Assembly (NCBI GenBank): GCA_016869645.1
Contig: VGDO01000015.1
Location: 1 to 52,222, forward strand
DNA from: Alphaproteobacteria bacterium
GTDB taxonomy: Bacteria; Pseudomonadota; Alphaproteobacteria; SHVW01
Reading direction: 5' to 3'
DNA length: 52,222 nucleotides
The notes under the pieces were generated by a model, which did not search any database, was not told the origin of the DNA, and saw only the letters and a list, made by a program, of their open reading frames with translations. Shown here in pieces: positions 45,175 through 52,222 of this stretch; within the stretch, counting starts at the first letter, position 1, and each line of letters starts with the position of its first letter. The position numbers were made by a program, and so were the translations under genes.

Positions 45175-45648
45175 TCAGGACGTGACCTTTCGGTCAGCCA
45201 CCGCTGCCGTACCGACGGGCGCAGCCACCCGCGGCACGGTCTGGGTTGCCGTCGGCCGCTGGCCGTGCGCGGGGCGCGTGCCGTGGTGCGTGCCGCGGCG
45301 CTGGGACGAATGGATCGCCAGAAGCCGGAGCGCGTCGACGCCTTGCCGGCAACCGGGGCTCGGCTTCGGTCCGGATCCAGGTATGAAATGCTTGAGCCAG
45401 TTGACCCCGGCGGGCAGGCCGGCGCCTGTGGACCAGCGCAGCGTCGGCGTGAGCTCGATCACTGCCACGCGACCATCGATGCCAAGATGGCCTTGCAGGA
45501 CACGCCTGACCTCGATCGGCGAGATCTCGATGCTGGTGAGCCAGATCGATTCGAGGAGCTTCACAGCGCCCCATTCTTCGAGCTGATGATGGAGCGCGAC
45601 ACAGCCGTGCTGCTTGCCGACATCGTACCCAATGAGAAACCGGGCCAT
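45175..45648 (-). CDS. Cas2/SinR-like ferredoxin-fold protein
   Basis: A 157-residue protein. The first ~90 residues (MARFLIGYDVGKQ, then LEEWGAVKLLESIWLTS, ending RVAVIELTP) resemble small stand-alone relatives of Cas2, with Asp9 at the end of strand 1 as in Cas2. No CRISPR array or other cas gene is near. The last ~65 residues are a Pro/Arg/His-rich, probably disordered tail not usual for the family. No operon partner is evident: 103 bp separate it from the methyltransferase gene. A plus-strand opening over the same region has poor protein character. Function unknown. Confidence 0.65.
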   Translation of the reverse strand: MARFLIGYDVGKQHGCVALHHQLEEWGAVKLLESIWLTSIEISPIEVRRVLQGHLGIDGRVAVIELTPTLRWSTGAGLPAGVNWLKHFIPGSGPKPSPGCRQGVDALRLLAIHSSQRRGTHHGTRPAHGQRPTATQTVPRVAAPVGTAAVADRKVTS

Positions 45649-45751
45649 TCTCGCCCCTCCAGAACCAGATCAGACGCTCGCGCAGACCTGCGGCCCGGCC
45701 GAGCCATCGATGCGTTCCACCCGCGACCGATGGAGCCTCAACGCCCGAGGT

Positions 45752-46543
45752 TTACACGGGTTCCGGCTTGGCTGTGATTCTGCTGCGCAGCGGCTCGTTT
45801 TTCGGGCTTCGCTCGACAGCACGCGCCCTGACGCCAGGCAGAGGCAGAACGACGGGCCGCCGGCGCGGCACGGGACGCGCGACCTGGCCGGCATAGATCT
45901 GCTTGGTCGCCTCGATGAGCACGACGCCGCCGAAGGTCTGGAACCAGCGCATGCCGATCCGCTCCCAGGTGCGTCCCGATCCGACCAGCATGCGCGAGGC
46001 GTAGGGTGGCGCGTAGAGCGCTGCGGTCGCCTGCACGGGCGTGAATAGCGTGTCGCGCAGCAGGCGCGAAAGCTGCGTGCGTGTGTACGGGTGGCCGTGG
46101 CCGAACGGCGTCCGGTCGGTGCGCGCCCAGATGCCACGCCGGTTCGGCACGACGACGATCAGCCGGCCGCCGCCTGCGAGAATGCGCCAGACCTCGCGCA
46201 TGAGCGGCCGCAGATGCTCCGTGGTCTCGAGCATGTGCACAATCAGGACCCGATCCATCGACAGATCGGGCAGCGGCAGGTCGCCCTCCTCGGTGAGCGC
46301 CACGAGGTTGTCCTCGTCGGACGGCCAGGGCAGCACGCCCTGGCCCGCCGGCATGAGGGCAAGCACGCGCTCTGCCTCGCCGTGAAACGCGCGCAGGAAC
46401 GGTGTCGCGTAGCCGAGGCCGAGCACGTTCTGGCCGGTCACGTCGGGCCAGAGCATGCGCAGCCGGCGCCGGATCATCCGTCGCGCCATCTGGCCGAGCG
46501 ACGAACCGTAGAAATCGCGCAGATCGACGACGTCGGTATGCAT
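45752..46543 (-). CDS. Class I SAM-dependent methyltransferase
   Basis: A 263-residue protein. The SAM-binding region is degenerate: NVLGLGYATPFLRAF replaces the usual GxGxG. The later segments are typical: LPLPDLSMDRVLIVHMLETTEHLRPLMREVWRILAGGGRLIVVVPNRRG. Its C-terminus ends in a basic Pro-rich tail. Proteins of this type are often encoded near gloB in Alphaproteobacteria, as here. The substrate is unknown. Confidence 0.87.
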   Translation of the reverse strand: MHTDVVDLRDFYGSSLGQMARRMIRRRLRMLWPDVTGQNVLGLGYATPFLRAFHGEAERVLALMPAGQGVLPWPSDEDNLVALTEEGDLPLPDLSMDRVLIVHMLETTEHLRPLMREVWRILAGGGRLIVVVPNRRGIWARTDRTPFGHGHPYTRTQLSRLLRDTLFTPVQATAALYAPPYASRMLVGSGRTWERIGMRWFQTFGGVVLIEATKQIYAGQVARPVPRRRPVVLPLPGVRARAVERSPKNEPLRSRITAKPEPV

Positions 46544-46680
46544 GTCGACAAGCTTAACACGGAACGGAGGTCGAGCCGAACCGGCGCCTCGTCACGCGCG
46601 CATCGAGGCCGCGCCCCTGCATTGAAATTGCTTGGCAGCCTCCACTAGGTTCCCTGCAGGCGAACCGTCGAGCACATGTC

Positions 46681-47241
46681 ATGCGTATCACGGCTGCCGC
46701 ATATCTGCCGTTTGCCCGCGATTTCGAGGGCTCGGTGCCGCATCTCTACCTCGACACCGTCGGTGTCGTGACCGTGGGCATCGGCCACGCGCTCGAATCC
46801 GTCGAGGAAGCGACCGACCTTCCATTCACAGCGGGTCCGCACGGACCGAAGGCAAGCGCGGCCCAGATCGAGGCCGACTATCTCAGGGTCAAAGCCCAGC
46901 CCAAGGGCCGGACTGCCGGATTCTATCGTCGCTTCAGCCAGATCGTGCTGGCCGACGCCGCGATTGCTGATCTGTTTGTCGCCGATGCGGATGACGTCTT
47001 GGCCGACCTCGCCCGCCGCATTCCGGAATTCGACACGCTGCCCGCCCCGGCCCAGCTCGCCCTCCTCGATCTCGCGCTGAACCTCGGCGTGCGCGGGTTG
47101 CTCGAGGGTTTCCCGCGCATGCTGGGCTGCCTCGCCCGGCGCCACTGGGCAGGGTGCGCCACCGAGAGTCGGCGGCCCCAGCTTGGCGATGCACGAAACC
47201 GCCAGGTTGCGGCGTGGCTCCGTGCGGCCGCTTCCGGCTAA
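46681..47241 (+). CDS. Phage-type (GH24) lysozyme
   Basis: A 186-residue peptidoglycan-cleaving enzyme. The triad Glu16-Asp25-Thr31 in FEGSVPHLYLDTVGVVTVGIGHA has exactly the spacing of T4 lysozyme (E11, D20, T26). The second lobe LALLDLALNLGVRGLLEGFPRML is also typical. There is no signal peptide, so export would need a holin or other route. No other phage gene is adjacent, so it is a lone, perhaps domesticated, gene. Its stop overlaps that of the convergent secreted protein. Confidence 0.82.
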   Translation: MRITAAAYLPFARDFEGSVPHLYLDTVGVVTVGIGHALESVEEATDLPFTAGPHGPKASAAQIEADYLRVKAQPKGRTAGFYRRFSQIVLADAAIADLFVADADDVLADLARRIPEFDTLPAPAQLALLDLALNLGVRGLLEGFPRMLGCLARRHWAGCATESRRPQLGDARNRQVAAWLRAAASG

Positions 47242-47882
47242 AAGCCGACGGACGTGCGTTGAACGACACGGTATGCGGGATGCTCGGTATGAAACGTGAT
47301 GCGGCCTGGCCCGTCGCTGGGATTGGTGCGGGTCACTGCCGATGACGGTTCGCCGGTCGCAGCCGGCAACACGCCCTCGACCGTGAGGTAGCCCTGCCCC
47401 GGCATATAGACCAGGCGCGCAAGCCGGTAGGGCTGATCGCAGCGCCGCTCGAACGGCAGGCGATCGACCAGCATCCGGTTGCCCTCGTCGATGCTCAGTT
47501 CGATCGAGAGCGCGCCGCCGCAGGGACCGGCGAGATCGGTATTTCCCGGCAGAGGAGCGACCGTCACGCGCACGCGGCCCCGGCTCAGCCGACAATCGAT
47601 GCGACGCGCGCGAATGGCCAGCACCTTGCCGTCGCGCTCGGTGAGGAGCGGCCGTAGCGCATAAAGTCCGTGGCGACGCTTGAGCGCGTCCGGCCAGCGT
47701 CGCGCGGCGGCCACCGCCGTGCCACCATTGACCGTCACCGGCCGGATTTCCACCATGTCGAGCTCAGGCACGCAGATGACCTGCACGAACTCCGCCCGCT
47801 CGTCGGCATGCACGGAAAATGCGGCAACGAGCAGCAGCGCCGCGAGGCAGATGGCGATGGGTCTGAGCATGTTCACAGCCAT
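47238..47882 (-). CDS. Secreted hypothetical protein
   Basis: A 214-residue protein with a clear signal peptide (about 5-26, IAICLAALLLVAAFSVHA) and a mature part with five cysteines (VQVICVP, RIDCRLS, LAGPCGGA, ERRCDQ), probably beta-rich. I do not recognise a family. ATG 47882 or ATG 47870 could be the start. It is divergent from the DUF2332 gene with a 63-bp gap and overlaps the lysozyme stop by four bases. Confidence 0.7.
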   Translation of the reverse strand: MAVNMLRPIAICLAALLLVAAFSVHADERAEFVQVICVPELDMVEIRPVTVNGGTAVAAARRWPDALKRRHGLYALRPLLTERDGKVLAIRARRIDCRLSRGRVRVTVAPLPGNTDLAGPCGGALSIELSIDEGNRMLVDRLPFERRCDQPYRLARLVYMPGQGYLTVEGVLPAATGEPSSAVTRTNPSDGPGRITFHTEHPAYRVVQRTSVGF

Positions 47883-47945
47883 GCTAGCGCGTTTGGCCCA
47901 GGTGCGGCACCACCCAGGCGTCGACAGCGCACCGATCGGCCGGCC

Positions 47946-48995
47946 ATGACCCAGCTCGCCGACCGGTTCCGGCAATTCGCACGGCGACAATGCGCCGGTA
48001 TCGCCCCGCTTTACGAAACCCTTGCCCTCGCCATCGCAGAGGACGCCGAACTGCTTGCCATCGCCGCCCATGCCAATCGGGGCCCCGCGTCGAACCTGTT
48101 CTTCGCGGCCGTGCACCGCCTGTTGCTGGTTGCGCACGCCGACGATCCGCTCGCCCGCTACTACCGCAGCCTGGTGCCGCATCCCGAACCACCGGCGAAC
48201 GCGCCTGGCCCCTTCCGCTCCTTCTGTCTCGCCCACGCGCCGGAGATCATGGCGACGCTCGCAATACGCAGCGTCAATACCAACGAGGTGCAGCGCTGCG
48301 CCTGCCTGCTGCCGGCCTTCGCCTGGGTCGCGCGCAACGCGCCGGGCGCGCTCCTGCATCTCATCGAGATCGGCGCGAGCGCCGGTCTCAACCTGCGCTG
48401 GGACCGCTATGCCTATCGCTATTCGAACGGACAGCATGTGGGTCCGGACGACGCGCCAGTCATCCTCGACTGCTCTCTGCGCGGTCCGATCAGCGTCGAC
48501 CTGCCCAATCCCTGGCCACCGGCAATCGGACAACGCATCGGCATCGACATCGATCCGATCGATCCGGAGGACCCCGACGATCTGCTCTGGCTGCGCGCCC
48601 TGATCTGGCCGGATCGCTGGGAGCGCGCGGCTCGACTGGAGCGCGCCGTTGCGGCCGCGCGCGACGTGCCGATCGCGATGCTGGGCGGCGACGGCGCAGC
48701 ACTGCTGCCCGAGGCCCTCGCCCGCCTGCCCTCGGCGGGAACGGCGGTGATCTATCATTCCTTCATGCTCAACCAGATTTCCCAGGCCGCGCGCGCGGCG
48801 TTCAGCGATGCCATCGGCGCGGCGGCGGCGCGTCGCACGCTGTTTCTGGTCGCGCTCGAATGGGCAACCGATCACACCGCGGTGCTGACCGGCGCTCGGC
48901 TCGACGGGACGCGACGCGAAGAGCGCCTGCTCGCGCGCTGCGATTCCCACGGCGCGTGGCTCGAACCGCACGCACTCGGGCCGGCGGGGGCGTAG
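47946..48995 (+). CDS. DUF2332 family protein
   Basis: A 349-residue soluble protein. LLHLIEIGASAGLNLRWDRYAYRYS, GIDIDPIDPEDPDDLLWLRALIWPDRWER and AVIYHSFMLNQIS are the DUF2332 hallmarks; the EIGASAGLNL segment resembles a methyltransferase SAM loop. Function unknown. The longer upstream reading is an artefact of the antisense gene. The stop codon lies in a two-copy 14-bp tandem repeat (48991-49018). Confidence 0.85.
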   Translation: MTQLADRFRQFARRQCAGIAPLYETLALAIAEDAELLAIAAHANRGPASNLFFAAVHRLLLVAHADDPLARYYRSLVPHPEPPANAPGPFRSFCLAHAPEIMATLAIRSVNTNEVQRCACLLPAFAWVARNAPGALLHLIEIGASAGLNLRWDRYAYRYSNGQHVGPDDAPVILDCSLRGPISVDLPNPWPPAIGQRIGIDIDPIDPEDPDDLLWLRALIWPDRWERAARLERAVAAARDVPIAMLGGDGAALLPEALARLPSAGTAVIYHSFMLNQISQAARAAFSDAIGAAAARRTLFLVALEWATDHTAVLTGARLDGTRREERLLARCDSHGAWLEPHALGPAGA

Positions 48996-49018
48996 CCGAG
49001 CCGACGTAGCCGAGCCGG
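48991..49018 (+). repeat. Two tandem copies of a 14-bp unit
   Basis: CGTAGCCGAGCCGA at 48991-49004 is followed by CGTAGCCGAGCCGG at 49005-49018 (13 of 14 identical). The first copy contains the DUF2332 stop codon. Confidence 0.7.
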
Positions 49019-49090
49019 TAGCGCCAGGCTGTTCGTGATGCTAGGCTGCCGGTCCCGCATACATCGCCGGCAGTCGAGCATCGGAGCAGC

Positions 49091-49864
49091 ATGGCCGAGG
49101 TCCTTCAGATCGAGCAGATTCCCGTCCTCAAGGACAACTACGTGTACCTCGTGCGCGAGCCGATCGAGGGAATGGTCGGTGTCGTCGATCCGGCCGTCGT
49201 CGAGCCCGTCCTGGAGCGCGCACGCACGCTCGGCTGGCGCATCACCCATATTCTGAACACCCATCACCACGGCGATCATGTCGGCGGCAATCTCGAGATC
49301 AAGCAGGCGACCGGCTGCACCATCGTCGGCCCGCGCGCCGATCGTGCGCGCATTCCCGGCATCGATATCGAGGTCGGCGACGGCGAGAACTACCGCTTCG
49401 GCGCCGCCGAAGCAGAGGTGTTCGACGTGCCGGGCCACACGCGCGGCCATATCGCCTACTGGTTCGCCAAGGCCGATGCGCTGTTCTGCGGCGACACCAT
49501 GTTCGCCCTTGGCTGCGGCCGCCTCTTCGAAGGCACACCGCAGCAGATGTGGACCTCGCTCGGCAAGCTGCGCCGGCTGCCCGATGCGACGCGCATCTAT
49601 TGCGCCCATGAGTACACACAGTCGAACGCGCGCTTCGCGCTGACCGTCGAGCCGAACAACCCTGAACTCGTGGCACGCTCGCACCGCATCGACGATCGGC
49701 GCGCCCAGGGGTTGCCGACCGTGCCGTCGCTGCTCGGCGAGGAGAAGCAGACCAATCCCTTTCTGCGCGCGGATCAGCCGAGGCTGGCGGCGAATGTCGG
49801 CCTCGATGCCGGAGACCCGGTCGCCGTCTTCGCTGAAGTGCGGCGCCGCAAAGACGTGTTCTGA
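49091..49864 (+). CDS. gloB: Hydroxyacylglutathione hydrolase (glyoxalase II)
   Basis: A 257-residue metallo-beta-lactamase-fold enzyme hydrolysing S-lactoylglutathione. The metal motif THHHGDH lies in LNTHHHGDHVGGN; VPGHTRGHIAYW, FCGDTMFALGCGRLFEGT and YCAHEYTQSNARFA give the remaining ligands and glutathione site. The C-terminal GloB domain ending RRRKDVF is complete. A glutathione S-transferase gene follows after 17 bases. Confidence 0.95.
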   Translation: MAEVLQIEQIPVLKDNYVYLVREPIEGMVGVVDPAVVEPVLERARTLGWRITHILNTHHHGDHVGGNLEIKQATGCTIVGPRADRARIPGIDIEVGDGENYRFGAAEAEVFDVPGHTRGHIAYWFAKADALFCGDTMFALGCGRLFEGTPQQMWTSLGKLRRLPDATRIYCAHEYTQSNARFALTVEPNNPELVARSHRIDDRRAQGLPTVPSLLGEEKQTNPFLRADQPRLAANVGLDAGDPVAVFAEVRRRKDVF

Positions 49865-49881
49865 GCCATGGAGTCGATGCG

Positions 49882-50481
49882 ATGAAGCTGCGTTTTTCGG
49901 CCGCGTCCCCCTATGTGCGCAAAGTGATGGTCACTGCGCACGAGATCGGGCTCGCCGACAAGATCGAGAAGGTCACGACCGATGTCTGGGCAAGCACGGA
50001 CGTCACCGCCGACAATCCGCTCGGCAAGGTGCCCGCACTCGTGCTCGATGGCGGCGAGGTTCTGTTCGATTCACCGGTGATCTGCGAGTACCTCGACAGC
50101 CTCAACACCGGCGCCAGGCTGTTCCCGCCATCGGGCGGCGCGCGTTGGCGCGCCCTGCGCCAGCAGGCGCTGGCTGACGGCATCATGGATGCGGGCATCC
50201 TGGCCCGGCTCGAGAACAACCGGAAGGACGGCGAGAAGTCGCCGGGCTGGATTCAGCGCCAGAAGACCGCCGTCGCGCGCGGGCTCGACGCATTCGAGCA
50301 GGCGGCAGCCGAGCTCGACGGGCCGATCACGATCGGACAGATCGCGCTTGGCTGCGCGATCGGCTGGGTCAATTTCCGTTTCGCCGATGACCGCGTGCTG
50401 GACAAGCGGCCGGCGCTCGCCCAGTGGTATGCCAAGTTCTCGGCGCGTCCCTCGATGACGGCGACCGAGCCCCGGACTTGA
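49882..50481 (+). CDS. Glutathione S-transferase family protein
   Basis: A 199-residue GST. The N-terminal thioredoxin domain is KLRFSAASPYVRKVMVTAHEIGL, with Ser8/Ser in the activating position and PLGKVPALVLDGGEVLFDSPVICEYLD (cis-Pro and glutathione Ser contact). The C-terminal helical domain follows (QIALGCAIGWVNFRFAD). It is probably cotranscribed with gloB and acts in detoxification. The substrate is unknown. Confidence 0.92.
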   Translation: MKLRFSAASPYVRKVMVTAHEIGLADKIEKVTTDVWASTDVTADNPLGKVPALVLDGGEVLFDSPVICEYLDSLNTGARLFPPSGGARWRALRQQALADGIMDAGILARLENNRKDGEKSPGWIQRQKTAVARGLDAFEQAAAELDGPITIGQIALGCAIGWVNFRFADDRVLDKRPALAQWYAKFSARPSMTATEPRT

Positions 50482-50492
50482 GACCAGGGGGC

Positions 50493-50927
50493 GTGACCGC
50501 CGACGCGATCATCGCCGCCCTCGGCCTGGTGCCGCATCCCGAGGGCGGTCAGTTCCGCGAAACCTATCGTCACGTCGCGCCCGGCGGCGCGCGTGGCGCC
50601 TCGACGGCGATCTACTACCTGCTGCGCGCCGGCGAAGAATCTCGCTGGCATCGCGTGCGCGACGCCGACGAGGTCTGGCACCACTATGCGGGTGCCGCGC
50701 TCATGCTCACCCTGTCAGCCGACGGATCGAGCGCCGTCGAGCACCGCCTCGGCAGCGAGCTCGCCGCAGGCGAGCGCCCTCAACTGGTCGTGCCGGCCGG
50801 CTGCTGACAGCGCGCGCGCAGCACGGGCGCATGGACCTTGGTCGGGTGCACGGTCGCGCCGGCCTTCGAGTTCGCCGCCTTCGAGATGGCCCCCAAGAGC
50901 TGGGCACCCGCGCGCAGCGCCGGCTGA
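50493..50927 (+). pseudogene. DUF985 cupin protein gene with an in-frame UGA
   Basis: From GTG 50493 the frame encodes ALGLVPHPEGGQFRETYRH and YYLLRAGEESRWHRV, the DUF985 cupin start. It then hits TGA at 50805-50807 right after LVVPAGC. The same frame resumes as QRARSTGAWTLVGCTVAP, then FEFAAFEMAP, to TGA 50925-50927. DUF985 proteins normally have Trp after VPAGC, so a TGG-to-TGA change explains the break. Either the last 39 residues are lost or the base is a sequencing error. It starts 11 bases after the GST stop. Confidence 0.75.
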
Positions 50928-50935
50928 TCCGACGC

Positions 50936-51135
50936 TCAGCACAGCTCTTCTCCCGCCGCACCGCTGGTGCCGGGCGGGCGAATCATGTCGCGATGCGACA
51001 GCCATTTGAGGAAGGCGTAGTGGGTCCACCCCGAATAGCCGTGGATGCGCGACCGGATCGCAGCGAGCGCAGAGCGCTCCCCGGCGTTCGGGGCGACCAC
51101 GCGGCGGCGCGTCGCTTGACCTCATCGAAGGTCAT
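50936..51135 (-). pseudogene. Small gene coupled to the DMT transporter, apparent frameshift
   Basis: ATG 51135 overlaps the transporter stop (ATGA) and begins MTFDEVKRRAAAW with strongly GC3-biased codons. After about 13 codons the bias moves to another frame, which from 51100 reads VVAPNAGERSALAAIRSR and IHGYSGWTHYAFLKWLSHRD to TGA at 50936-50938. Adding one G at the GTGG near 51098 would fuse them into a ~67-residue basic/aromatic protein. I do not recognise the family. Confidence 0.45.
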
Positions 51136-52082
51136 CCCACGGCCGGCGCGGCGCCGGGCCGGGACACCAGCAGGTCGCGGCTCGCAAGCGCGGCGCCCGC
51201 GACGATGAGCACGGCGGCCGCAGCGACCGTCCAGCTCGCTTCGGCCCGGCCGAACAGCACGAGCAGCACGGTCGAGGCGAGCGGCGCGGCATAGAACAGC
51301 GCGCCCAGCGCCCGAATGTCGCCGTGCTTGCAGCCGTGATCCCAGGTGAAGAAGGCGGCGCCGACCGGCCCGATGCCGAGGGCGAGCACCGCCGCCCATG
51401 ACCAGCCCTGCGGCCAGGCCGTGGTCTCGAACAGAACGTGACAGAAGGCGGCAAGGATCGCGGTCGCCGCGCAGAACACGCCGACCCGGTCGCTCGGCAC
51501 CTCCCCGAACAAACGGCTCAGCACCGAATAGGCCGACCAGACCACGGCGCAGGCGAAGGCTATGCCGTAGCCGAAGGCGTTCGCGGCATGAAACGCGACC
51601 CGGCCGCCGTCGCTGACCACGAGGAAGGCGCCGGCCAGCGCAATCACGGCACCCACGGCGTGCCACCAGCGCAGCCTTTCGCCCGGCAGCAGTGCCGAGC
51701 ACAACACGATCATCAGTGGTGAAAGATAGGCGATCAGGCTGGCTTCGACCGGCGGCGCGTTCTGCATCGCCAGGAAATACAGCGCGTGGTAGCCGAACAG
51801 ACCACCGACGCCGAGCGCCCAGACGCGCCAAGGCAGGCGCAGCTTGTCGAACAACCGCTCGCCGCGACCGAGCCACGCCGCGAAGGTCGCCAGCGCCGGA
51901 ACCGAGAACGCGAGGGCTTCGAGCAGGAAGGGCGGCACGGGACCCGCGAGCGTCGTGAACAGCGCGAGCGTCGACCACATGGCAATGGCTGACGTTCCGA
52001 TGATCGTCGCGCGTCGGCGCGAAGCCGCCGTTGCGTCATTTGCCCGGTTCTGCGTGATCATCGGAGAGACGTGAAAAGCCAT
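51132..52082 (-). CDS. DMT-superfamily (EamA) transporter
   Basis: A 316-residue inner-membrane protein with ten hydrophobic helices in two EamA repeats (first starting IIGTSAIAMWSTLALFTTLAG; second at about 175, FGYGIAFACAVVWSAYSVLS). It probably exports amino acids or other small metabolites. ATG 52082 is used; ATG 52061 is an alternative and neither has a strong ribosome site. A terminator hairpin separates it from the SDR gene upstream. Confidence 0.88.
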   Translation of the reverse strand: MAFHVSPMITQNRANDATAASRRRATIIGTSAIAMWSTLALFTTLAGPVPPFLLEALAFSVPALATFAAWLGRGERLFDKLRLPWRVWALGVGGLFGYHALYFLAMQNAPPVEASLIAYLSPLMIVLCSALLPGERLRWWHAVGAVIALAGAFLVVSDGGRVAFHAANAFGYGIAFACAVVWSAYSVLSRLFGEVPSDRVGVFCAATAILAAFCHVLFETTAWPQGWSWAAVLALGIGPVGAAFFTWDHGCKHGDIRALGALFYAAPLASTVLLVLFGRAEASWTVAAAAVLIVAGAALASRDLLVSRPGAAPAVG

Positions 52083-52092
52083 TCCAAGCGAA

Positions 52093-52121
52093 ACCGCCCC
52101 GCCGGCGATCGGCGGGGCGGT
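52093..52121 (-). terminator. Rho-independent-type terminator of the upstream SDR gene
   Basis: Perfect 12-bp arms (52093-52104 ACCGCCCCGCCG, 52110-52121) enclose a 5-base loop; on the minus strand TTTCGCTT follows. It lies between the SDR stop and the transporter start. Confidence 0.7.
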
Positions 52122-52165
52122 GCTGAACAGGATCCGCGCGACTGATTGTCGAGCGGAAACGGCGG

Positions 52166-52222
52166 TCAGGTCAGGTATTGGCCGCCATTGCAGGTGATGG
52201 TCGAGCCGGTGAGGAAGCCGGC
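52166..52222 (-). CDS. C-terminal end of a short-chain dehydrogenase (partial)
   Basis: The last 18 codons read AGFLTGSTITCNGGQYLT, then TGA. The pattern TGSTI..NGGQY is the SDR C-terminus, most like acetoacetyl-CoA or 3-hydroxybutyrate reductases. The rest lies outside the window, so the substrate cannot be assigned. Confidence 0.75.
   Translation of the reverse strand, partial: AGFLTGSTITCNGGQYLT

Noticed and set aside
45055..45777. 240-codon plus-strand frame opposite the Cas2-like gene
   Set aside because: Low-complexity Arg/Ala/Pro/Asp sequence without family resemblance; the minus-strand protein has a recognisable ferredoxin-like core.
46681..47241. Prophage remnant around the lysozyme gene
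   Set aside because: No holin, tail, integrase or attachment-site duplication nearby; neighbours are ordinary chromosomal genes.
50805..50807. Selenocysteine or UGA-as-Trp recoding in the DUF985 gene
   Set aside because: Many other genes in the window end properly at TGA, the expected residue is Trp not Cys, and no SECIS-like hairpin follows; mutation or error is likelier.

Overview
The window looks like chromosomal DNA of a high-GC alphaproteobacterium. Support comes from very GC-rich third codon positions, tightly packed genes with many ATGA/GTGA overlaps, and alphaproteobacterial gene orders: argH - small lipoprotein - lysA - DUF4175/TIGR02302 protein; MJ0042 zinc-ribbon protein near ftsE-ftsX-ydcF-plsC; chorismate mutase - hisC - tyrA. 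A Rhodospirillales/Hyphomicrobiales-type organism is my inference; the species cannot be told. I saw no rRNA, tRNA or CRISPR array. No gene-free stretch exceeds 300 bases.

1-6.4 kb: the end of a probable transposase gene abuts an N-terminally shortened multi-GAF histidine kinase, followed by a CheY/DivK-like receiver and an NtrC-type sigma-54 activator. Directly downstream lie two tandem 16-bp near-palindromes, a near-perfect -24/-12 promoter and a three-gene operon (DUF2917 protein, alpha/beta hydrolase, ferritin-like diiron protein). This reads as a self-contained signalling module with an output of unknown function and is the best candidate for an undescribed system.

6.4-12.2 kb: an oppABCDF peptide importer on the minus strand, with paired inverted 29-bp palindromic repeats in two of its intergenic gaps. 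12.3-26.1 kb: a minus-strand catabolic/transport region with a frame-broken TPR/glycosyltransferase-like gene, a DsbA-type isomerase, and two operons (cupin-SDR-hydroxyacid dehydrogenase; and binding protein-ATPase-permease-LysR-TIM-barrel isomerase-NHL protein), with an aminotransferase upstream. The two operons share a 40-bp block holding a LysR-type T-N11-A dyad centred near -65 from conserved putative -10 boxes, so they probably form one regulon.

26-44.9 kb: housekeeping. tlpA and argH are divergent with start codons sharing one CATG; then lysA, the DUF4175 protein, a YHS protein, a zinc-ribbon membrane protein, a VOC protein, ftsE-ftsX-ydcF-plsC, a B12-dependent ribonucleotide reductase with a strong sigma-70 promoter and two DnaA-box 9-mers upstream, a ChaC-type cyclotransferase, a DUF2125 protein and a chorismate mutase-hisC-tyrA operon. 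Six hairpins fill the convergent gap before tyrA.

44.9-52.2 kb: short accessory and conserved genes: an orphan Cas2-like ferredoxin-fold protein, a methyltransferase, a GH24-type lysozyme, a secreted hypothetical protein, DUF2332, gloB, a glutathione S-transferase, a DUF985 cupin gene with an in-frame UGA, a DMT transporter coupled to a frame-shifted small gene, and the end of an SDR gene. Three genes carry single-base frame or nonsense lesions, two of them explained by one missing G in a G run, so sequencing error must be excluded before calling them pseudogenes.
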